64,000 nt of DNA, taken from Lysobacter sp. 5GHs7-4 (lineage in GTDB: Bacteria; Pseudomonadota; Gammaproteobacteria; Xanthomonadales; Xanthomonadaceae). The notes under the pieces were generated by a model. It saw only the letters and a program-made list of their open reading frames with translations. It did no database searches and had not been told where the DNA came from. Below are positions 9,169 to 20,706 of the stretch, one piece after another. The first letter of the stretch is position 1. Every line of letters starts with the position of its first letter. The position numbers were made by a program, and so were the translations under genes. The stretch covers positions 1,320,001 to 1,384,000 of the forward strand of contig NZ_CP089924.1 in the NCBI RefSeq assembly GCF_021284765.1, given 5' to 3'.

Positions 9169-9900
9169 ATGGGTAGAGGTCCGTCGATCGAAGCGCGCAA
9201 GAACGCCGAGGACGCGCGTCGCGGCAAGATCTTCACCAAGATCATCCGCGAGATCAGCGTGGCCGCGCGCCGCGGCGGCGGCGATCCGGGCGGCAACCCC
9301 GGCCTGCGCACCGCGATCGACAAGGGCCTGTCGGCCAACATGTCCAAGGACGTGATCGAACGCGCGATCAAGAAGGCCACCGGCGCCCTGGAAGGGGTGG
9401 AGTACGAAGAAGTCCGTTACGAGGGCTATGCCCCGGGCGGCGTGGCGGTGATCGTCGACTGCCTGACCGACAACCGTGTGCGCACCGTCGCCGACGTGCG
9501 TCATGCCTTCGGCAAGTTCGGCGGCAACCTGGGCACCGACGGTTCGGTCGCGTTTCTGTTCCAAAAGCGCGGCGTGCTGTGGTTTCCGGGCGGTTCCGAC
9601 GAGGACGCGGTCACCGAAGCGGCGATCGAGGCCGGCGCCGACGATGTCGTGGTCTATCCGGACGACGGCTCGATCGACGTGCTGACCGCGCCGGACGCGT
9701 TCGCCGCGGTGAAGGCGGCGATGGAAGCCGCCGGCCTGGCGCCGGAGCAGGCCGAGGTCACCTACCGCGCCGAGAACGACATCGCCGTCAGCGGCGAAAC
9801 CGCCCAGCAGGTGGTCAAGATGCTGGCCTGGCTCGAAGACCTGGATGATGTCCAGAACGTCTACTCCAACGCCGAACTCGGCGCCGACGCCTACGCGTAG
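9169..9900 (+). CDS. yebC: YebC/PmpR family regulatory protein
   Basis: The 243-residue protein has the three-domain YebC fold signature: an N-terminal [19 protein letters not shown] helix pair, [40 protein letters not shown], and the C-terminal [13 protein letters not shown]. Some family members bind DNA as transcriptional regulators, and YebC-type proteins have also been linked to translation of difficult peptide motifs. The start [12 protein letters not shown] replaces the usual MAGHSKWANI. I recall the same form in Xanthomonas proteins. A TAAAAT at 9129-9134 is a likely -10. It lies 9 bases before ruvC and is likely co-transcribed with it. Confidence 0.95.
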   Translation: MGRGPSIEARKNAEDARRGKIFTKIIREISVAARRGGGDPGGNPGLRTAIDKGLSANMSKDVIERAIKKATGALEGVEYEEVRYEGYAPGGVAVIVDCLTDNRVRTVADVRHAFGKFGGNLGTDGSVAFLFQKRGVLWFPGGSDEDAVTEAAIEAGADDVVVYPDDGSIDVLTAPDAFAAVKAAMEAAGLAPEQAEVTYRAENDIAVSGETAQQVVKMLAWLEDLDDVQNVYSNAELGADAYA

Positions 9901-9909
9901 ACTGGCCGC

Positions 9910-10437
9910 GTGATCCGCATCCTCGGCATCGACCCCGGTTCGCAGCGGACCGGCCTGGGCGTCATCGACGTCGCGGCCGACGGCCGCTGCACCTACGTGC
10001 ACGCGCAGGCGCTGAAGTTGCTGGACGCCGAGGACTTCCCGTCGCGCCTGGGCCTGCTGTGCGAGGGGCTGGAGCAGGCGCTGGACGCCTGGCAGCCGCA
10101 GCAGGTCGCGATCGAAACGGTGTTCATGGACAAGTCCGCGACCTCGGCGCTGAAGCTGGGGCACGCGCGCGGCGCCGCCCTGGCGACCGTGGTGCGCCGG
10201 CGCATTCCGATCAGCGAGTACCCGCCGCGGGTGATCAAGCAGTCCCTGGTCGGCCGCGGCGCCGCCGACAAGCAGCAGGTGCAGCACATGGTGCGTCTGC
10301 TGCTGAACCTGTCGGAAATGAAGCTGCAGGCCGACGCCGCCGACGCCCTTGCGGTGGCGCTGACGCATGCGCATATGAGTGCGACCAGCGCGCGCACCGG
10401 TTTGAGCACCGCGCAGCTGCGCAGGCGCGGCTCGTGA
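9910..10437 (+). CDS. ruvC: Holliday junction endonuclease RuvC
   Basis: The 175-residue resolvase cuts Holliday junctions after RuvAB branch migration. The RNase H-like acidic residues are in place: D8 ([11 protein letters not shown]), E69 (VAIETVF), and D142/D145 ([10 protein letters not shown]). A GTG start gives the standard [10 protein letters not shown] terminus. It is followed after 34 bases by ruvA, while ruvB is about 3 kb away, after kup and a cupin gene. Confidence 0.97.
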   Translation: MIRILGIDPGSQRTGLGVIDVAADGRCTYVHAQALKLLDAEDFPSRLGLLCEGLEQALDAWQPQQVAIETVFMDKSATSALKLGHARGAALATVVRRRIPISEYPPRVIKQSLVGRGAADKQQVQHMVRLLLNLSEMKLQADAADALAVALTHAHMSATSARTGLSTAQLRRRGS

Positions 10438-10471
10438 GCGCGCCGTTACGTCATCCCTGGGGAGTGTGCCC

Positions 10472-11062
10472 GTGATCGGTCGTCTCAAAGGCATCCTGGT
10501 GCACAAGGCGCCGCCGTGGCTGGTGGTCGACGTCAACGGCGTCGGCTACGAGCTGGAAGCGCCGATGAGCACCTTCTACGACCTGCCCGAACTGGGCCGC
10601 GAGGTCGCGCTGTTCACCCACTACGCGCAGAAGGAGGACAGCGTCTCGCTGTACGGCTTCCTGCGCGAGACCGAACGCCGCCTGTTCCGCGACGTGCAGA
10701 AGGTCAGCGGCATCGGCGCCAAGATCGCCCTGGCGGTGCTGTCGGGCGTGCCGGTGGAGGAGTTCGCGCGCCTGGTCCAGGCCGGCGACGTGACCGCGCT
10801 GACCCGCATCCCCGGGATCGGCAAGAAGACCGCCGAGCGCATGGTGGTCGAGCTGCGCGACCGTGCCGCCGACTTCGCCGGCGCCGGCACCGCGCTGGGC
10901 ACCGGCGGCGTGCCCGCCGACCCGCAGACCGAGGCCACCGTGGCCTTGCAGCAACTGGGCTACAAGCCCGCCGAGGCCGCGCGCATGGCGCGCGAAGCCA
11001 CCGCCGCCGGCGACGACGCCGCCGCCATCATCCGCAAAGCGCTAAAGTCCGCGCTTCGCTGA
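10472..11062 (+). CDS. ruvA: Holliday junction DNA helicase subunit RuvA
   Basis: The 196-residue protein is the tetrameric junction-binding subunit of RuvAB. Domain I is an OB-fold ([20 protein letters not shown]). Domain II carries two helix-hairpin-helix motifs ([13 protein letters not shown] and [18 protein letters not shown]). The flexible Ala/Gly linker leads to the C-terminal three-helix domain that contacts RuvB ([19 protein letters not shown]). The GTG at 10472 is preferred to the GTG at 10466, because GGAG at 10461-10464 is then 7 bases upstream and the protein begins at the canonical MIGRL. Confidence 0.96.
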   Translation: MIGRLKGILVHKAPPWLVVDVNGVGYELEAPMSTFYDLPELGREVALFTHYAQKEDSVSLYGFLRETERRLFRDVQKVSGIGAKIALAVLSGVPVEEFARLVQAGDVTALTRIPGIGKKTAERMVVELRDRAADFAGAGTALGTGGVPADPQTEATVALQQLGYKPAEAARMAREATAAGDDAAAIIRKALKSALR

Positions 11063-11099
11063 GCCCAGCGGCGGCCGACCCGCCCGGAGCACACGCACC

Positions 11100-13043
11100 A
11101 TGGCTTCCACCGTTCCTTCCGCCAATGCGCAGCCGCGCAAGAAGTCCCATGACGCCCAGGGCCACGGTCACGGCCATGGCAACAAGGGCCTGCCCGGACT
11201 GGTCGTGGGCGCGATCGGCGTGGTCTTCGGCGATATCGGCACCAGCCCGCTATACACCCTGAAGGAAGCGTTCTCGCCGCACTTCGGCCTGGTCGGCAAT
11301 CACGACACCGTGCTGGGCATCCTGTCGCTGGTGTTCTGGGCGCTGATGATCGTGGTCACCCTGAAGTACGTGACCATCATCATGCGCGCCGACAACGAGG
11401 GCGAGGGCGGCATCATGGCGCTGATGACCCTGGCCCAGCGCACCCTGGCCAAGGGCGGGCGCTCGGCGTACGTGGTCGGCATCCTGGGCATCTTCGGCGC
11501 CTCGCTGTTCTTCGGCGACAGCGTGATCACCCCGGCGATCTCGGTGCTGGGCGCGGTCGAGGGCCTGGAGGTCGCCGCGCCCGGCCTGCACCGCTTCATC
11601 GTGCCGATCACCGTGGTGATCCTGGTGATGGTGTTCCTGGCCCAGCGCTTCGGCACCGAAAAGGTCGGCCGCGTGTTCGGCCCGATCACGGTGCTGTGGT
11701 TCCTGGCGCTGGCCGCGATCGGCATCCACAACATCATCGACGCGCCGGAAGTGCTGAAGGCGCTGAACCCGATGTGGGGCGCGCGCTTCTTCATGGAACA
11801 CGGCGCCCACTCGGTGCTGATCCTGGGCGTGGTGGTGCTGGCGGTGACCGGCGGCGAGGCGCTGTACGCCGACATGGGCCATTTCGGCGCCAAGCCCATC
11901 CGCTACGGCTGGTACATCATGGTGCTGCCCTGCCTGATGCTGAACTACCTGGGTCAGGGCGCGTTCGTGCTCGACCACCCGGCGGCGGTGCGCAACCCCT
12001 TCTACGAAGCGGTGCCCTCGTGGGCGCTGTACCCGATGATCGTGCTGGCGACGATGGCGGCGGTGATCGCCTCGCAGGCGGTGATCACCGGCGCCTATTC
12101 GGTCGCGCGTCAGGCCATGCAGCTGGGCTACATCCCGCGCATGCAGATCAAGCACACCTCGCACGACACCATCGGCCAGATCTACGTGCCCTACATCAAC
12201 TGGATCCTGGCGATCGCGGTGATCACGGTGGTGCTGGCCTTCCGCAGCTCGACCGCGCTGGCCACCGCCTACGGCATTTCGGTGTCGGCGACCATGCTGA
12301 TCGACACCCTGCTGCTGGCCCTGGTCGCGCGCGCGCTGTGGCCGCGCTGGCGCACCTGGGTGCTGCCGCTGTGCGTGGTGTTCTTCATCGTCGACGTCGG
12401 CTTCGTGATCGCCAACGGCGCCAAGTTCTTCGACGGCGCCTGGTTCCCGGTGGTGTTGGGCCTGACCGTGTTCACGGTGATGCGCACCTGGCGCCGCGGC
12501 CGCGAGCTGCTGCACGAGGAAGTGCGCAAGGAAGGCATCCAGCTCGACAGCTTCCTGCCCGGCCTGATGCTGGCGCCGCCGGTGCGCGTGCCCGGCACCG
12601 CGGTGTTCATGACCGCCGACAAGGGCGTGGTGCCGCACGCGCTGCTGCACAACCTCAAGCACAACAAGGTGCTGCACGAGCGCAACGTGTTCCTGACCGT
12701 GGAAACCTTGAACGTGCCGCACGCGCCGCGCGACAAGCGCTTGAAGATCGAGGCCATCGGTGACGATTTCTACCGCGTGCTGATCCGCTTCGGCTTCATG
12801 GAAGTGCCCGACGTGCCGCTGGCGCTGATGCGCTCCTGCGACGCCGGCGGCATCTATTTCGACCCGATGGACACCACCTATTTCGCCAGCCGCGAGACCG
12901 TGGTGGCCAGCCGCCACCGCGGCATGCCGATCTGGCGCGACCGCCTGTTCGCCTTCATGCACCGCAACGCGGCGCCGGCGACGGGCTTCTTCCGCATTCC
13001 GGGCAATCGCCTGGTCGAGCTGGGCGCGCAGGTCGAGATCTGA
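11100..13043 (+). CDS. kup: Kup-type potassium transporter
   Basis: This 647-residue inner-membrane K+/H+ symporter has about 12 membrane segments in the first 440 residues, then a soluble C-terminal domain. Diagnostic motifs are [19 protein letters not shown] near residue 40 and [13 protein letters not shown] near 260. The N-terminal tail is His-rich (GHGHGHG, residues ~21-27), perhaps binding metal. It sits 37 bases after ruvA, so it may be cotranscribed with the ruv genes. A long hairpin follows the stop. Confidence 0.96.
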   Translation: MASTVPSANAQPRKKSHDAQGHGHGHGNKGLPGLVVGAIGVVFGDIGTSPLYTLKEAFSPHFGLVGNHDTVLGILSLVFWALMIVVTLKYVTIIMRADNEGEGGIMALMTLAQRTLAKGGRSAYVVGILGIFGASLFFGDSVITPAISVLGAVEGLEVAAPGLHRFIVPITVVILVMVFLAQRFGTEKVGRVFGPITVLWFLALAAIGIHNIIDAPEVLKALNPMWGARFFMEHGAHSVLILGVVVLAVTGGEALYADMGHFGAKPIRYGWYIMVLPCLMLNYLGQGAFVLDHPAAVRNPFYEAVPSWALYPMIVLATMAAVIASQAVITGAYSVARQAMQLGYIPRMQIKHTSHDTIGQIYVPYINWILAIAVITVVLAFRSSTALATAYGISVSATMLIDTLLLALVARALWPRWRTWVLPLCVVFFIVDVGFVIANGAKFFDGAWFPVVLGLTVFTVMRTWRRGRELLHEEVRKEGIQLDSFLPGLMLAPPVRVPGTAVFMTADKGVVPHALLHNLKHNKVLHERNVFLTVETLNVPHAPRDKRLKIEAIGDDFYRVLIRFGFMEVPDVPLALMRSCDAGGIYFDPMDTTYFASRETVVASRHRGMPIWRDRLFAFMHRNAAPATGFFRIPGNRLVELGAQVEI

Positions 13044-13066
13044 TCGAGCGCGCGCCGGTCGCGCAA

Positions 13067-13093
13067 GCGCATCGCAGCAACGCTGCGGTGCGC
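13067..13093 (+). terminator. Strong hairpin after kup
   Basis: A 12-bp stem with one G·U pair and an AAC loop (GCGCATCGCAGC / GCTGCGGTGCGC) begins 24 bases after the kup stop. No T-run follows. It probably marks the end of the ruvC-ruvA-kup transcript. Confidence 0.5.
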
Positions 13094-13184
13094 GTGGCGA
13101 GACGGGAATGATCGTTCCGCGCAACGCGTTGTGGCGGCTGCGGCGGCTGCCTAGCCTCGGCGGACATCACCCCGAGCGCGAACC

Positions 13185-13640
13185 ATGTCCCGCCCCCAAG
13201 TCCACGTAATCCAGGAACGAGCCGCCGAAACCATCGACGGCAACGGCAGCCGCTTGTGGCTGCTCGCCGACGCCAGCGACTGTTGCGGCGCATTGGGCGC
13301 CAACCGGCTGCGACTGGAAGCCGGCGCGGCCGGCGCCAAGCCGCACTACCACGCCCGCTCCAGCGAGGCCTTCTACGTGATCGAAGGCCGCCTGAGCATG
13401 GTCGTGGACGGCGAGCCGCTGACCGTGGACCAGGGCGGTTACGTGGTGATCCCGCCCGGCGTCGCGCACTCCTTCGGCGCGACCGCCGACGCGGTGGCCG
13501 ACGTGCTGATCACGCTGACCCCCGGGGTCGAGCGTTTCGACTACTTCCGCCTGCTGCCGAAGATCCTGCGCGGCGAAGCCGACCCCGGCGCCCTGGACGA
13601 GGTGCCGGAGCGCTACGACGTGCATTTCGTCGACGCCTGA
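13185..13640 (+). CDS. Cupin-domain protein
   Basis: The 151-residue single-domain cupin shows both conserved motifs. Motif 1 is KPHYHARSSEAFYVIEGRL, providing His, His and Glu metal ligands. Motif 2 is VVIPPGVAHSFGA, providing the last His. Such small cupins bind a divalent metal and may be isomerases, dioxygenases or sugar-binding proteins; the substrate cannot be read here. It has its own gap of about 140 bp after the kup hairpin and lies 69 bases before ruvB. There is no signal peptide. Confidence 0.85.
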   Translation: MSRPQVHVIQERAAETIDGNGSRLWLLADASDCCGALGANRLRLEAGAAGAKPHYHARSSEAFYVIEGRLSMVVDGEPLTVDQGGYVVIPPGVAHSFGATADAVADVLITLTPGVERFDYFRLLPKILRGEADPGALDEVPERYDVHFVDA

Positions 13641-13709
13641 GGCCCTCCCGGCGCCGATCCGTGCGCTGCGCCGTGGGCGGGTCGCACCCGCCCATGCGAA
13701 CATAGGCGC

Positions 13710-14738
<1,029 letters not shown>

Positions 14739-14742
14739 ACGA

Positions 14743-15177
14743 GTGATTGCTCCGGCGTTCAGTTGGCCGACACGCGTCTATTGGGAAGATACCGACGCCG
14801 GTGGCGTGGTCTACCACGCGCAATACCTGGCGTTCCTGGAGCGCGCGCGCAGCGAATGGGTGCGCGCGCAGGGTTACGGCCAGGAGCGGTTGCGGCAGGA
14901 GTTCGAGCTGGTGTTCGCGGTCCGCGCGATGCAGATCGACTTCCTCAAGCCCGCGCGCCTGGACGACGCCCTGTCGGTGTCGGCGCAGTTGCGCGAGTGC
15001 CGTCGCGCCAGCCTGGTGTTCGCGCAGGCCATCCACCGCGGCGAGGAGCGTTTGTTCACGGCGACGGTGCGATTGGCCGCGCTGGACCCGCGCGACTTCC
15101 GCCCGCGCCCGATTCCGGCGGCGCTGTACGAGCCGCTGCAAGCGCTGGTGACCCCGGCGCCGCAAGAACCAACGTAA
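14743..15177 (+). CDS. ybgC: Tol-Pal associated acyl-CoA thioesterase YbgC
   Basis: The 144-residue hot-dog-fold thioesterase has the catalytic Asp in the 4-hydroxybenzoyl-CoA-thioesterase signature YWEDTDAGGVVYHAQYLAFL. YbgC hydrolyses short-chain acyl-CoA thioesters and is regularly the first gene of the tol-pal operon. The GTG at 14743, preceded by GAGGG, gives the normal N-terminus; an in-frame ATG at 14710 would overlap ruvB. tolQ begins 37 bases downstream. Confidence 0.93.
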   Translation: MIAPAFSWPTRVYWEDTDAGGVVYHAQYLAFLERARSEWVRAQGYGQERLRQEFELVFAVRAMQIDFLKPARLDDALSVSAQLRECRRASLVFAQAIHRGEERLFTATVRLAALDPRDFRPRPIPAALYEPLQALVTPAPQEPT

Positions 15178-15214
15178 CCATCAGGCCCGTGCTGCGGGCT
15201 ACGGAGAAACAAGC

Positions 15215-16000
15215 ATGACGTCATCGTTGATCGCGCTACTGGCCACGACCGTGGAAGCCCTGCCGGAACAGGCCGCCAGCGCGGCCACGCAGGCCGCGGC
15301 CACCGCCGCCGCGGCCGGCGGCGACTTCAGTCTGCTGGCCCTGCTGCGCGACGCCAGTCTGCCGGTGCAGTTCATCATGGCGCTGCTGGTGCTGGCCTCG
15401 ATCACGTCCTGGATCATCATCTTCCGCAAGTGGAAGGTGATCCGCCGCGCCAAGAACGAAGCCGACCATTTCGAGGAACGCTTCTGGTCCGGCGCCGAGC
15501 TGAGCAAGCTCTACGCCGGCACTACCGAGCGCGGCCGCGGCGTCGGCGGACTGGAGGCGATCTTCGAGGCCGGTTTCCGCGAGTTCAACCGCATCCGCCA
15601 GCGCCGCGGCGTCGACGCGCGCGCCCAGCTCGAAGGCGCCCAGCGCGCGATGCGCGCGACCGGTTCGCGCGAGCTGGACGGCCTGGAGCACAACCTGGAA
15701 CTGCTGGCCAACATCGGTTCGACCTCGCCCTACATCGGCCTGGTCGGCACCGTGTTCGGCATCATGGTCACCATGCACTCGCTGATCTCGACCACCAAGC
15801 AGGTCGGCATCGCCGACGTCGCGCCGGGCATTTCCGAGGCGCTGCTGGCGACCGCGATGGGCCTGTTCGTGGCGATCCCGGCGGTCTGGGCCTACAACCG
15901 CTTCGCCACCGGCGTGGAGCGTTTGTCGGTGCGCTACGACGCGTTCTCCGAGGAGTTCTCCTCGATCCTGCAACGGCAGGCCCACCTCGACGAAGGCTGA
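15215..16000 (+). CDS. tolQ: Tol-Pal system proton channel subunit TolQ
   Basis: The 261-residue MotA/TolQ/ExbB-family inner-membrane protein uses the proton gradient with TolR to energise TolA. It has three membrane segments: FIMALLVLASITSWIIIFRK (about residues 51-70), and two later ones around SPYIGLVGTVFGIMVTMHSL and EALLATAMGLFVAIPAVWAY. A large cytoplasmic loop lies between the first two. An Ala-rich N-terminal stretch makes it some 30 residues longer than E. coli TolQ. Confidence 0.96.
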   Translation: MTSSLIALLATTVEALPEQAASAATQAAATAAAAGGDFSLLALLRDASLPVQFIMALLVLASITSWIIIFRKWKVIRRAKNEADHFEERFWSGAELSKLYAGTTERGRGVGGLEAIFEAGFREFNRIRQRRGVDARAQLEGAQRAMRATGSRELDGLEHNLELLANIGSTSPYIGLVGTVFGIMVTMHSLISTTKQVGIADVAPGISEALLATAMGLFVAIPAVWAYNRFATGVERLSVRYDAFSEEFSSILQRQAHLDEG

Positions 16001-16089
16001 TGCGAGCCCACCGCACGCACCCGAGCGCGTCCGCGCGCCTGCGCCTGCCGCCGCCGCGGCAGGCTTCGTAAAGATAGAGAGGTAAGGCC

Positions 16090-16535
<446 letters not shown>

Positions 16536-16539
<4 letters not shown>

Positions 16540-17495
16540 GGGAAACCAGCGCCGACAACGCGCAAGCCGTCGGTCTGTCCCTGCTGCTGCACGGGCTGTT
16601 GATCGCCGCGCTCGTGTTGGGCGCGCTGTGGAAGTTCGGCGGCGCGCCCGCCGGCGGCGGCTCGCCGATGGATTCGCAGCTGACCGACGTGTCCGACCTG
16701 TCGGCGGCCATGCAGCGCACCCTGCGCAACCGGCCCAAGCCGATCGCCGAACCGCTGCCGCAGCCCGAACCCGAGCCCGAAGACAGCCTGCCTTTGCCGC
16801 AGCCGGAACCCGAGCCGCGCCCGCAGGATTCGCCCACTCCGGTCCAGCAGTCGCCGCAGGACTTCATCCCGGTCCCGGACGACACCAGCCAGGAGCAGGT
16901 GGTCGACACCCCGACCCCGAACCCGACCGACGAGCAGAAGCTGCAGGAAGCCAAGCGGCGTCAGGAGCAAGTCGACCTGACCGCGCAGGAGCGCCAGCTC
17001 GAGGCCCAGCGCCAGCAGCGCCTGACCGCGATGGAGCTGGAGCGCCAGAAGCAGCTCGAGGACATCCGCCGCAAGCGCGCCCAGGCCGCGCGCGAGGCCA
17101 GCCTGGCCGAACAGAAGCTGCGCCAGCTCGCCGACGCCCAGGCCCGCAGCGCCTCGCAGCAGACCGCCGACGCCAGCCAGCCCAATGCCGGCGCCGGCGG
17201 GCAGGGCGATCCCAGCCTGATGGCCGCCTACCAAGCCGCCCTGCAGGCGGCGATCCTGGCCAAGTGGACCCGGCCCGAGAGCGTGCCCCTGGGCGCCAAA
17301 TGCCGTCTCGTGATCCGCCAGCTGCAAGGCGGCACCGTCATCGACGTGCAGGTATCGTCGCCGTGTTCCTACGACGAGCAAGCCCGGCGCTCGATCGAGG
17401 CCGCCGTGCTCAAGGCCCAGCCCTTGCCCTACGCCGGCTTCGAGAAGGTGTTCAACCGCCAGCTCAACTTCAATTTCACCGCCCAGGACCAGTAA
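16536..17495 (+). CDS. tolA: TolA cell-envelope integrity protein
   Basis: The 319-residue protein spans the periplasm between TolQR and Pal/TolB. A single N-terminal membrane helix (GLSLLLHGLLIAALVLGALW) carries the SHLS-like segment. A Pro/Glu-rich segment with PEPEPE repeats follows, then a long Gln/Arg/Ala coiled-coil (about 140-220), then the globular domain III with two cysteines (GAKCRLVIRQLQGG and SSPCSYDEQARRS). The last part matches the TolA/TonB C-terminal fold (LPYAGFEKVFNRQLNFNF). It overlaps tolR by 4 bases. Confidence 0.95.
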
Positions 17496-17529
17496 AGCCG
17501 GTCTCTGGGCGGTCTTTCAGCCTGAATTC

Positions 17530-17583
17530 GTTCAGCTTTGAGGTGGCGTTCACCTCCAAACTGTTAAGAATCCCAAGCTGAAC
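17530..17583 (+). promoter_or_regulatory. Structured leader between tolA and tolB
   Basis: Nested inverted repeats lie 36 bases before the tolB start. A 9-bp outer stem (GTTCAGCTT at 17530-17538, AAGCTGAAC at 17575-17583) encloses a 6-bp hairpin (GAGGTG / CACCTC, 17540-17556). No U-tract follows, so it may be a processing or attenuation structure rather than a full terminator. Confidence 0.5.
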
Positions 17584-17618
17584 AGTGTCCGCGTCCGAAT
17601 GACCCGTATGGAGTGCCG

Positions 17619-18932
17619 ATGAACCGACCCCTGTCCTGGCTGGCCGTGCTGCTTGCGCTGCTGCTTCCGTTCTCCGCCGCCGCCCAGGGGCTGGATGTCG
17701 ATATCGTCGGCGGCAAGGCCGCCGCGCTGCCGATCGTGGTGGTGCCCATGCCCTACCAGGGCGCCGGCACCGCGCCGACCACCGACATCGCCAAGGTGAT
17801 CCGCGACGATCTCAACCGTTCCGGCCAGTTCCGCGGCCTGCCGGTGGAACGCATGGGCAGCCAGCCGTTCCGCGGCGCCGACATCAACTATCCGGAATGG
17901 CGCGCGATCAACCAGGACTACATCGTGGTCGGCCGCGTGGTCGACGGCGGCGCCGGCGCTTACCGCATCGAGTACGAACTGTTCGACGTCGCCAAGCAAC
18001 AGCGCCTGGCCGGCTTCGCCTACACCGCGCGCGCCAACGTGGTGCGCGACGCCGCCCACCAGATCGCCGACGCGATCTACCAGAAGATCCTCGGCGTGCG
18101 CGGCGCGTTCTACACGCGCATCGCCTACGTCACCGCCAACGGCACCGGCCGCGGCGCCGACTACGTGCTCAAGATCGCCGATTCCGACGGCTTCAATCCG
18201 CAGCCGGTGGTGCGCTCGCCCGAGCCGCTGCTGTCGCCGGCCTGGAGCCCGGACGGCAACCGCCTGGCTTACGTGAGCTTCGAGGGCGGCAATTCCTCGA
18301 TCTACATCCAGAACATCAGCTCCGGCAGCCGCGAGCTGATCGCCAAGTTCCGCGGCATCAACGGCGCGCCGGCGTTCTCGCCCGACGGCCGCCGCCTGGC
18401 CCTGACCCTGTCGCGCAGCGGCAACCCCGAGATCTACGTGATGGACCTGGGCAGCAAGGCGCTGACTCAGCTGACCAACCATTTCGGCATCGACACCGAG
18501 CCGACCTGGAGCGCCGACGGCAGCAAGATCTATTTCACCTCCGATCGCGGCGGCAAGCCGCAGATCTACCAGGTCGCCTCCAGCGGCGGCGCCGCCAGCC
18601 GCGTGACCTTCCAGGGCAGCTACAACGCCACCCCCAGCGTGTCGGCCGACGGCAAGAAGATCGCGGTCGCACAGGGCGCGGGAAATACGTACCGCATCGC
18701 CATGATGGACAGCAGCCTGGGATCGGCGCGCTGGAGCACGCTGTCGCCGGGCTCGCTGGACGAGTCCCCGACCTTCGCTCCGAACGGCGCCATGATCATT
18801 TATGCTGCGCGCGAAGGCCGCCGGGGCGTGCTGTATTCGGTCTCCGCCGACGCCCGCGTACGCGAGCGCGTGGTGCTGGACGACGGCGACGTGCGCGAAC
18901 CGGCCTGGGGTCCGTTCCGCACGCCGCAGTAA
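17619..18932 (+). CDS. tolB: Tol-Pal system beta-propeller protein TolB
   Basis: This 437-residue periplasmic protein binds Pal and TolA. It begins with a signal peptide ([20 protein letters not shown], cleavage after AAA or AQG). An N-terminal alpha/beta domain follows ([11 protein letters not shown], then [20 protein letters not shown]), and then a six-bladed PD40 propeller with blade motifs such as [17 protein letters not shown] and [16 protein letters not shown]. The ATG at 17619 is preferred to the GTG two codons upstream because of GGAG spacing and a normal signal peptide start. Confidence 0.96.
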   Translation: MNRPLSWLAVLLALLLPFSAAAQGLDVDIVGGKAAALPIVVVPMPYQGAGTAPTTDIAKVIRDDLNRSGQFRGLPVERMGSQPFRGADINYPEWRAINQDYIVVGRVVDGGAGAYRIEYELFDVAKQQRLAGFAYTARANVVRDAAHQIADAIYQKILGVRGAFYTRIAYVTANGTGRGADYVLKIADSDGFNPQPVVRSPEPLLSPAWSPDGNRLAYVSFEGGNSSIYIQNISSGSRELIAKFRGINGAPAFSPDGRRLALTLSRSGNPEIYVMDLGSKALTQLTNHFGIDTEPTWSADGSKIYFTSDRGGKPQIYQVASSGGAASRVTFQGSYNATPSVSADGKKIAVAQGAGNTYRIAMMDSSLGSARWSTLSPGSLDESPTFAPNGAMIIYAAREGRRGVLYSVSADARVRERVVLDDGDVREPAWGPFRTPQ

Positions 18933-19019
18933 GGCGCGAACCCGCCGCACACCACCCATCCCCCGGCACCGGCTGTCCCCTTAGTCCTGCCCCCTGTTCC
19001 ACCAGACGAGGAAACACCC

Positions 19020-19559
19020 ATGAACAAGATCGCTCCTGCCACCGTCGGCAAGGTCGTGCTCGCCGCACTGCTTTGCACCGTCGCCGTCGCCTGCTCGAAG
19101 AAGGTCAAGGAAGTTCCGCCGACCACGACCGACGGCAGCACCGGCACCACCCAGCCCACGGACACCACCGGCCCGGTCGCGTCCGGCGCCTACGGCCCGA
19201 ACGATCTGGACACCGACGCCTGCCTGCGTCAGCGCGTGGTCTACTTCGATCTGGATCAGGACAGCCTGAAGCCGGAATTCCAGGCCATCGTCGGCTGCCA
19301 CGCCAAGTACCTGCGCGACCGTCCGTCCTCGCGCATGACCCTGGAAGGCAACGCCGACGAGCGCGGCAGCCGCGAGTACAACCTCGGCCTCGGCGAGCGC
19401 CGCGGCAACGCGGTGTCCTCGGCGATCCAGGCCAACGGCGGTTCGGGCAGCCAGATCACCGTGACCTCCTACGGCGAAGAGCGCCCGGTCTGCACCGACT
19501 CGAACGAGGATTGCTGGGCCAAGAACCGTCGCGTCGAGATCGTCTACACCGCCAAGTAA
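19020..19559 (+). CDS. pal: Peptidoglycan-associated lipoprotein Pal
   Basis: The 179-residue outer-membrane lipoprotein anchors the envelope to peptidoglycan. The lipobox is at VAVAC (modified Cys about residue 25), followed by a Thr/Pro-rich tether. The OmpA-like peptidoglycan-binding domain carries the signature TLEGNADERGSREYNLGLGE with its binding Asp and Arg. An extra pair of cysteines (RPVCTDSNEDCWAKNRR) is present, which I recall as usual in xanthomonad Pal. It follows tolB by 87 bases. Confidence 0.96.
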   Translation: MNKIAPATVGKVVLAALLCTVAVACSKKVKEVPPTTTDGSTGTTQPTDTTGPVASGAYGPNDLDTDACLRQRVVYFDLDQDSLKPEFQAIVGCHAKYLRDRPSSRMTLEGNADERGSREYNLGLGERRGNAVSSAIQANGGSGSQITVTSYGEERPVCTDSNEDCWAKNRRVEIVYTAK

Positions 19560-19574
19560 TCGGACCCACGATCG

Positions 19575-20435
19575 ATGCGCATGTTCGCCAAGACCCTCGC
19601 GGCCTCGATCGTCTGCGGAGCGGCGGCCCTCGCGGCCGCCGCCCCCGCGCACGCCCAACGCGCCAGCCTGGCCGACCGCGTCGCGGTGCTGGAGCAGCGC
19701 GCGGCCAACAATCAGGCCAACGTCGACCTGCTCAACCAGGTCACCCAGCTGAAGTCCGAAATGCAGGCGCTGCGCTCGCAGGTCGAGGAACTTCAGCAAC
19801 AGAACCAGCAGCTGCAGCAGTCCAGCAAGAACCAGTACCTGGACCTGGACGGCCGCCTCAACCAGCTCGAAGGCGGCGCCCCCGCTGCGCCGGCACCGGC
19901 CTCCGCGCCGGCCGCCGCCGCGCCCCGGCCTGCGGCCGCACCGCCGCCGGCTCCGGTCGCCGCTGCTCCCGCTCCGGCGCCGCACGCGTCGGCCCAGGAG
20001 CGCCCGCCGGCGGTCTACGGCGACGCCGGCTCGGTCGCGCAGAGCGCCGACGAACGCAGCGCCTACGACATCGCCTTCAACGCGCTCAAGGCCGGCCTGT
20101 ATGCCGACTCGGCGCGCATGTTCCAGGCCTTCATCGAGACCTACCCGAACGGCACCTACACGCCCAACGCGCTGTATTGGCTGGGCGAGAGCTACTACGT
20201 GACCCAGAACTATCAGCTGGCGCAGGTGCAGTTCCAGTCCCTGTACGACCGCTACCCGACCCACGACAAGGCCCCGGGCGCGCTGCTCAAGATCGGCCTG
20301 TCGCAGCAGGGCCTGCGTCAGATCGACGCCGCCGAGCGCACCCTGGGCGAAGTGGTCGCGCGCTTCCCCGGCACCGACGCCGCGCGCGCGGCCTCCGACC
20401 GCCTCAACGCGCTGCAGCTCGGCCGCCTGCGCTGA
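19575..20435 (+). CDS. cpoB: Cell division coordinator CpoB (YbgF)
   Basis: The 286-residue periplasmic protein has a signal peptide ending AHA. It then has a trimerising coiled-coil (LADRVAVLEQRA through VEELQQQNQQLQQ, residues ~33-80), a long Pro/Ala linker (~95-145) and C-terminal TPR repeats (YDIAFNALKAGLYADSARMF, NALYWLGESYYVTQNYQLAQ). CpoB links PBP1B activity with Tol-driven outer-membrane constriction. PBP1B itself is encoded at 47493 in this window. It begins 15 bases after pal and ends the operon; REP elements follow. Confidence 0.94.
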   Translation: MRMFAKTLAASIVCGAAALAAAAPAHAQRASLADRVAVLEQRAANNQANVDLLNQVTQLKSEMQALRSQVEELQQQNQQLQQSSKNQYLDLDGRLNQLEGGAPAAPAPASAPAAAAPRPAAAPPPAPVAAAPAPAPHASAQERPPAVYGDAGSVAQSADERSAYDIAFNALKAGLYADSARMFQAFIETYPNGTYTPNALYWLGESYYVTQNYQLAQVQFQSLYDRYPTHDKAPGALLKIGLSQQGLRQIDAAERTLGEVVARFPGTDAARAASDRLNALQLGRLR

Positions 20436-20455
20436 GACGCCGCACCGCTCCTCAG

Positions 20456-20568
20456 TTAGGAGCGGTGCGAGCCGCGACCGCGCCAGCCCGATCGCCTGCG
20501 CCGCCCGCGGCACTGGCCCTTGGAGCCTCACCAGCCCGTCATTCCGGCGAAAGCCGGAACCCCATTTT
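20456..20568. repeat. Two different REP cores after the tol-pal operon
   Basis: A TAGGAGCGGTGCGAGCCGC copy lies at 20456-20480, with its central base pair altered on both sides. A CGTCATTCCGGCGAAAGCC palindrome lies at 20537-20568. They occupy the 271-bp gap between cpoB and queE and may stabilise or end the tol-pal transcript. Confidence 0.7.
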
Positions 20569-20706
20569 GATCTTCGCTGTTCCCGGTCCGCCGCCGTAGG
20601 CCGCCCCGCAGCGCGGCCTGGGTTTTCGCCAAGACCGCGCTCCACGGCCCACGAGCCGCTACGTTCCAGCGCCGTTCCCGCCCCGGCCGGCCGCGTCCGA
20701 TAAACT

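Noticed and set aside
17897..20599. A 900-codon plus-strand frame across tolB, pal and cpoB
   Set aside because: It is out of frame with three well-recognised genes and is Arg/Pro-rich with no motifs.
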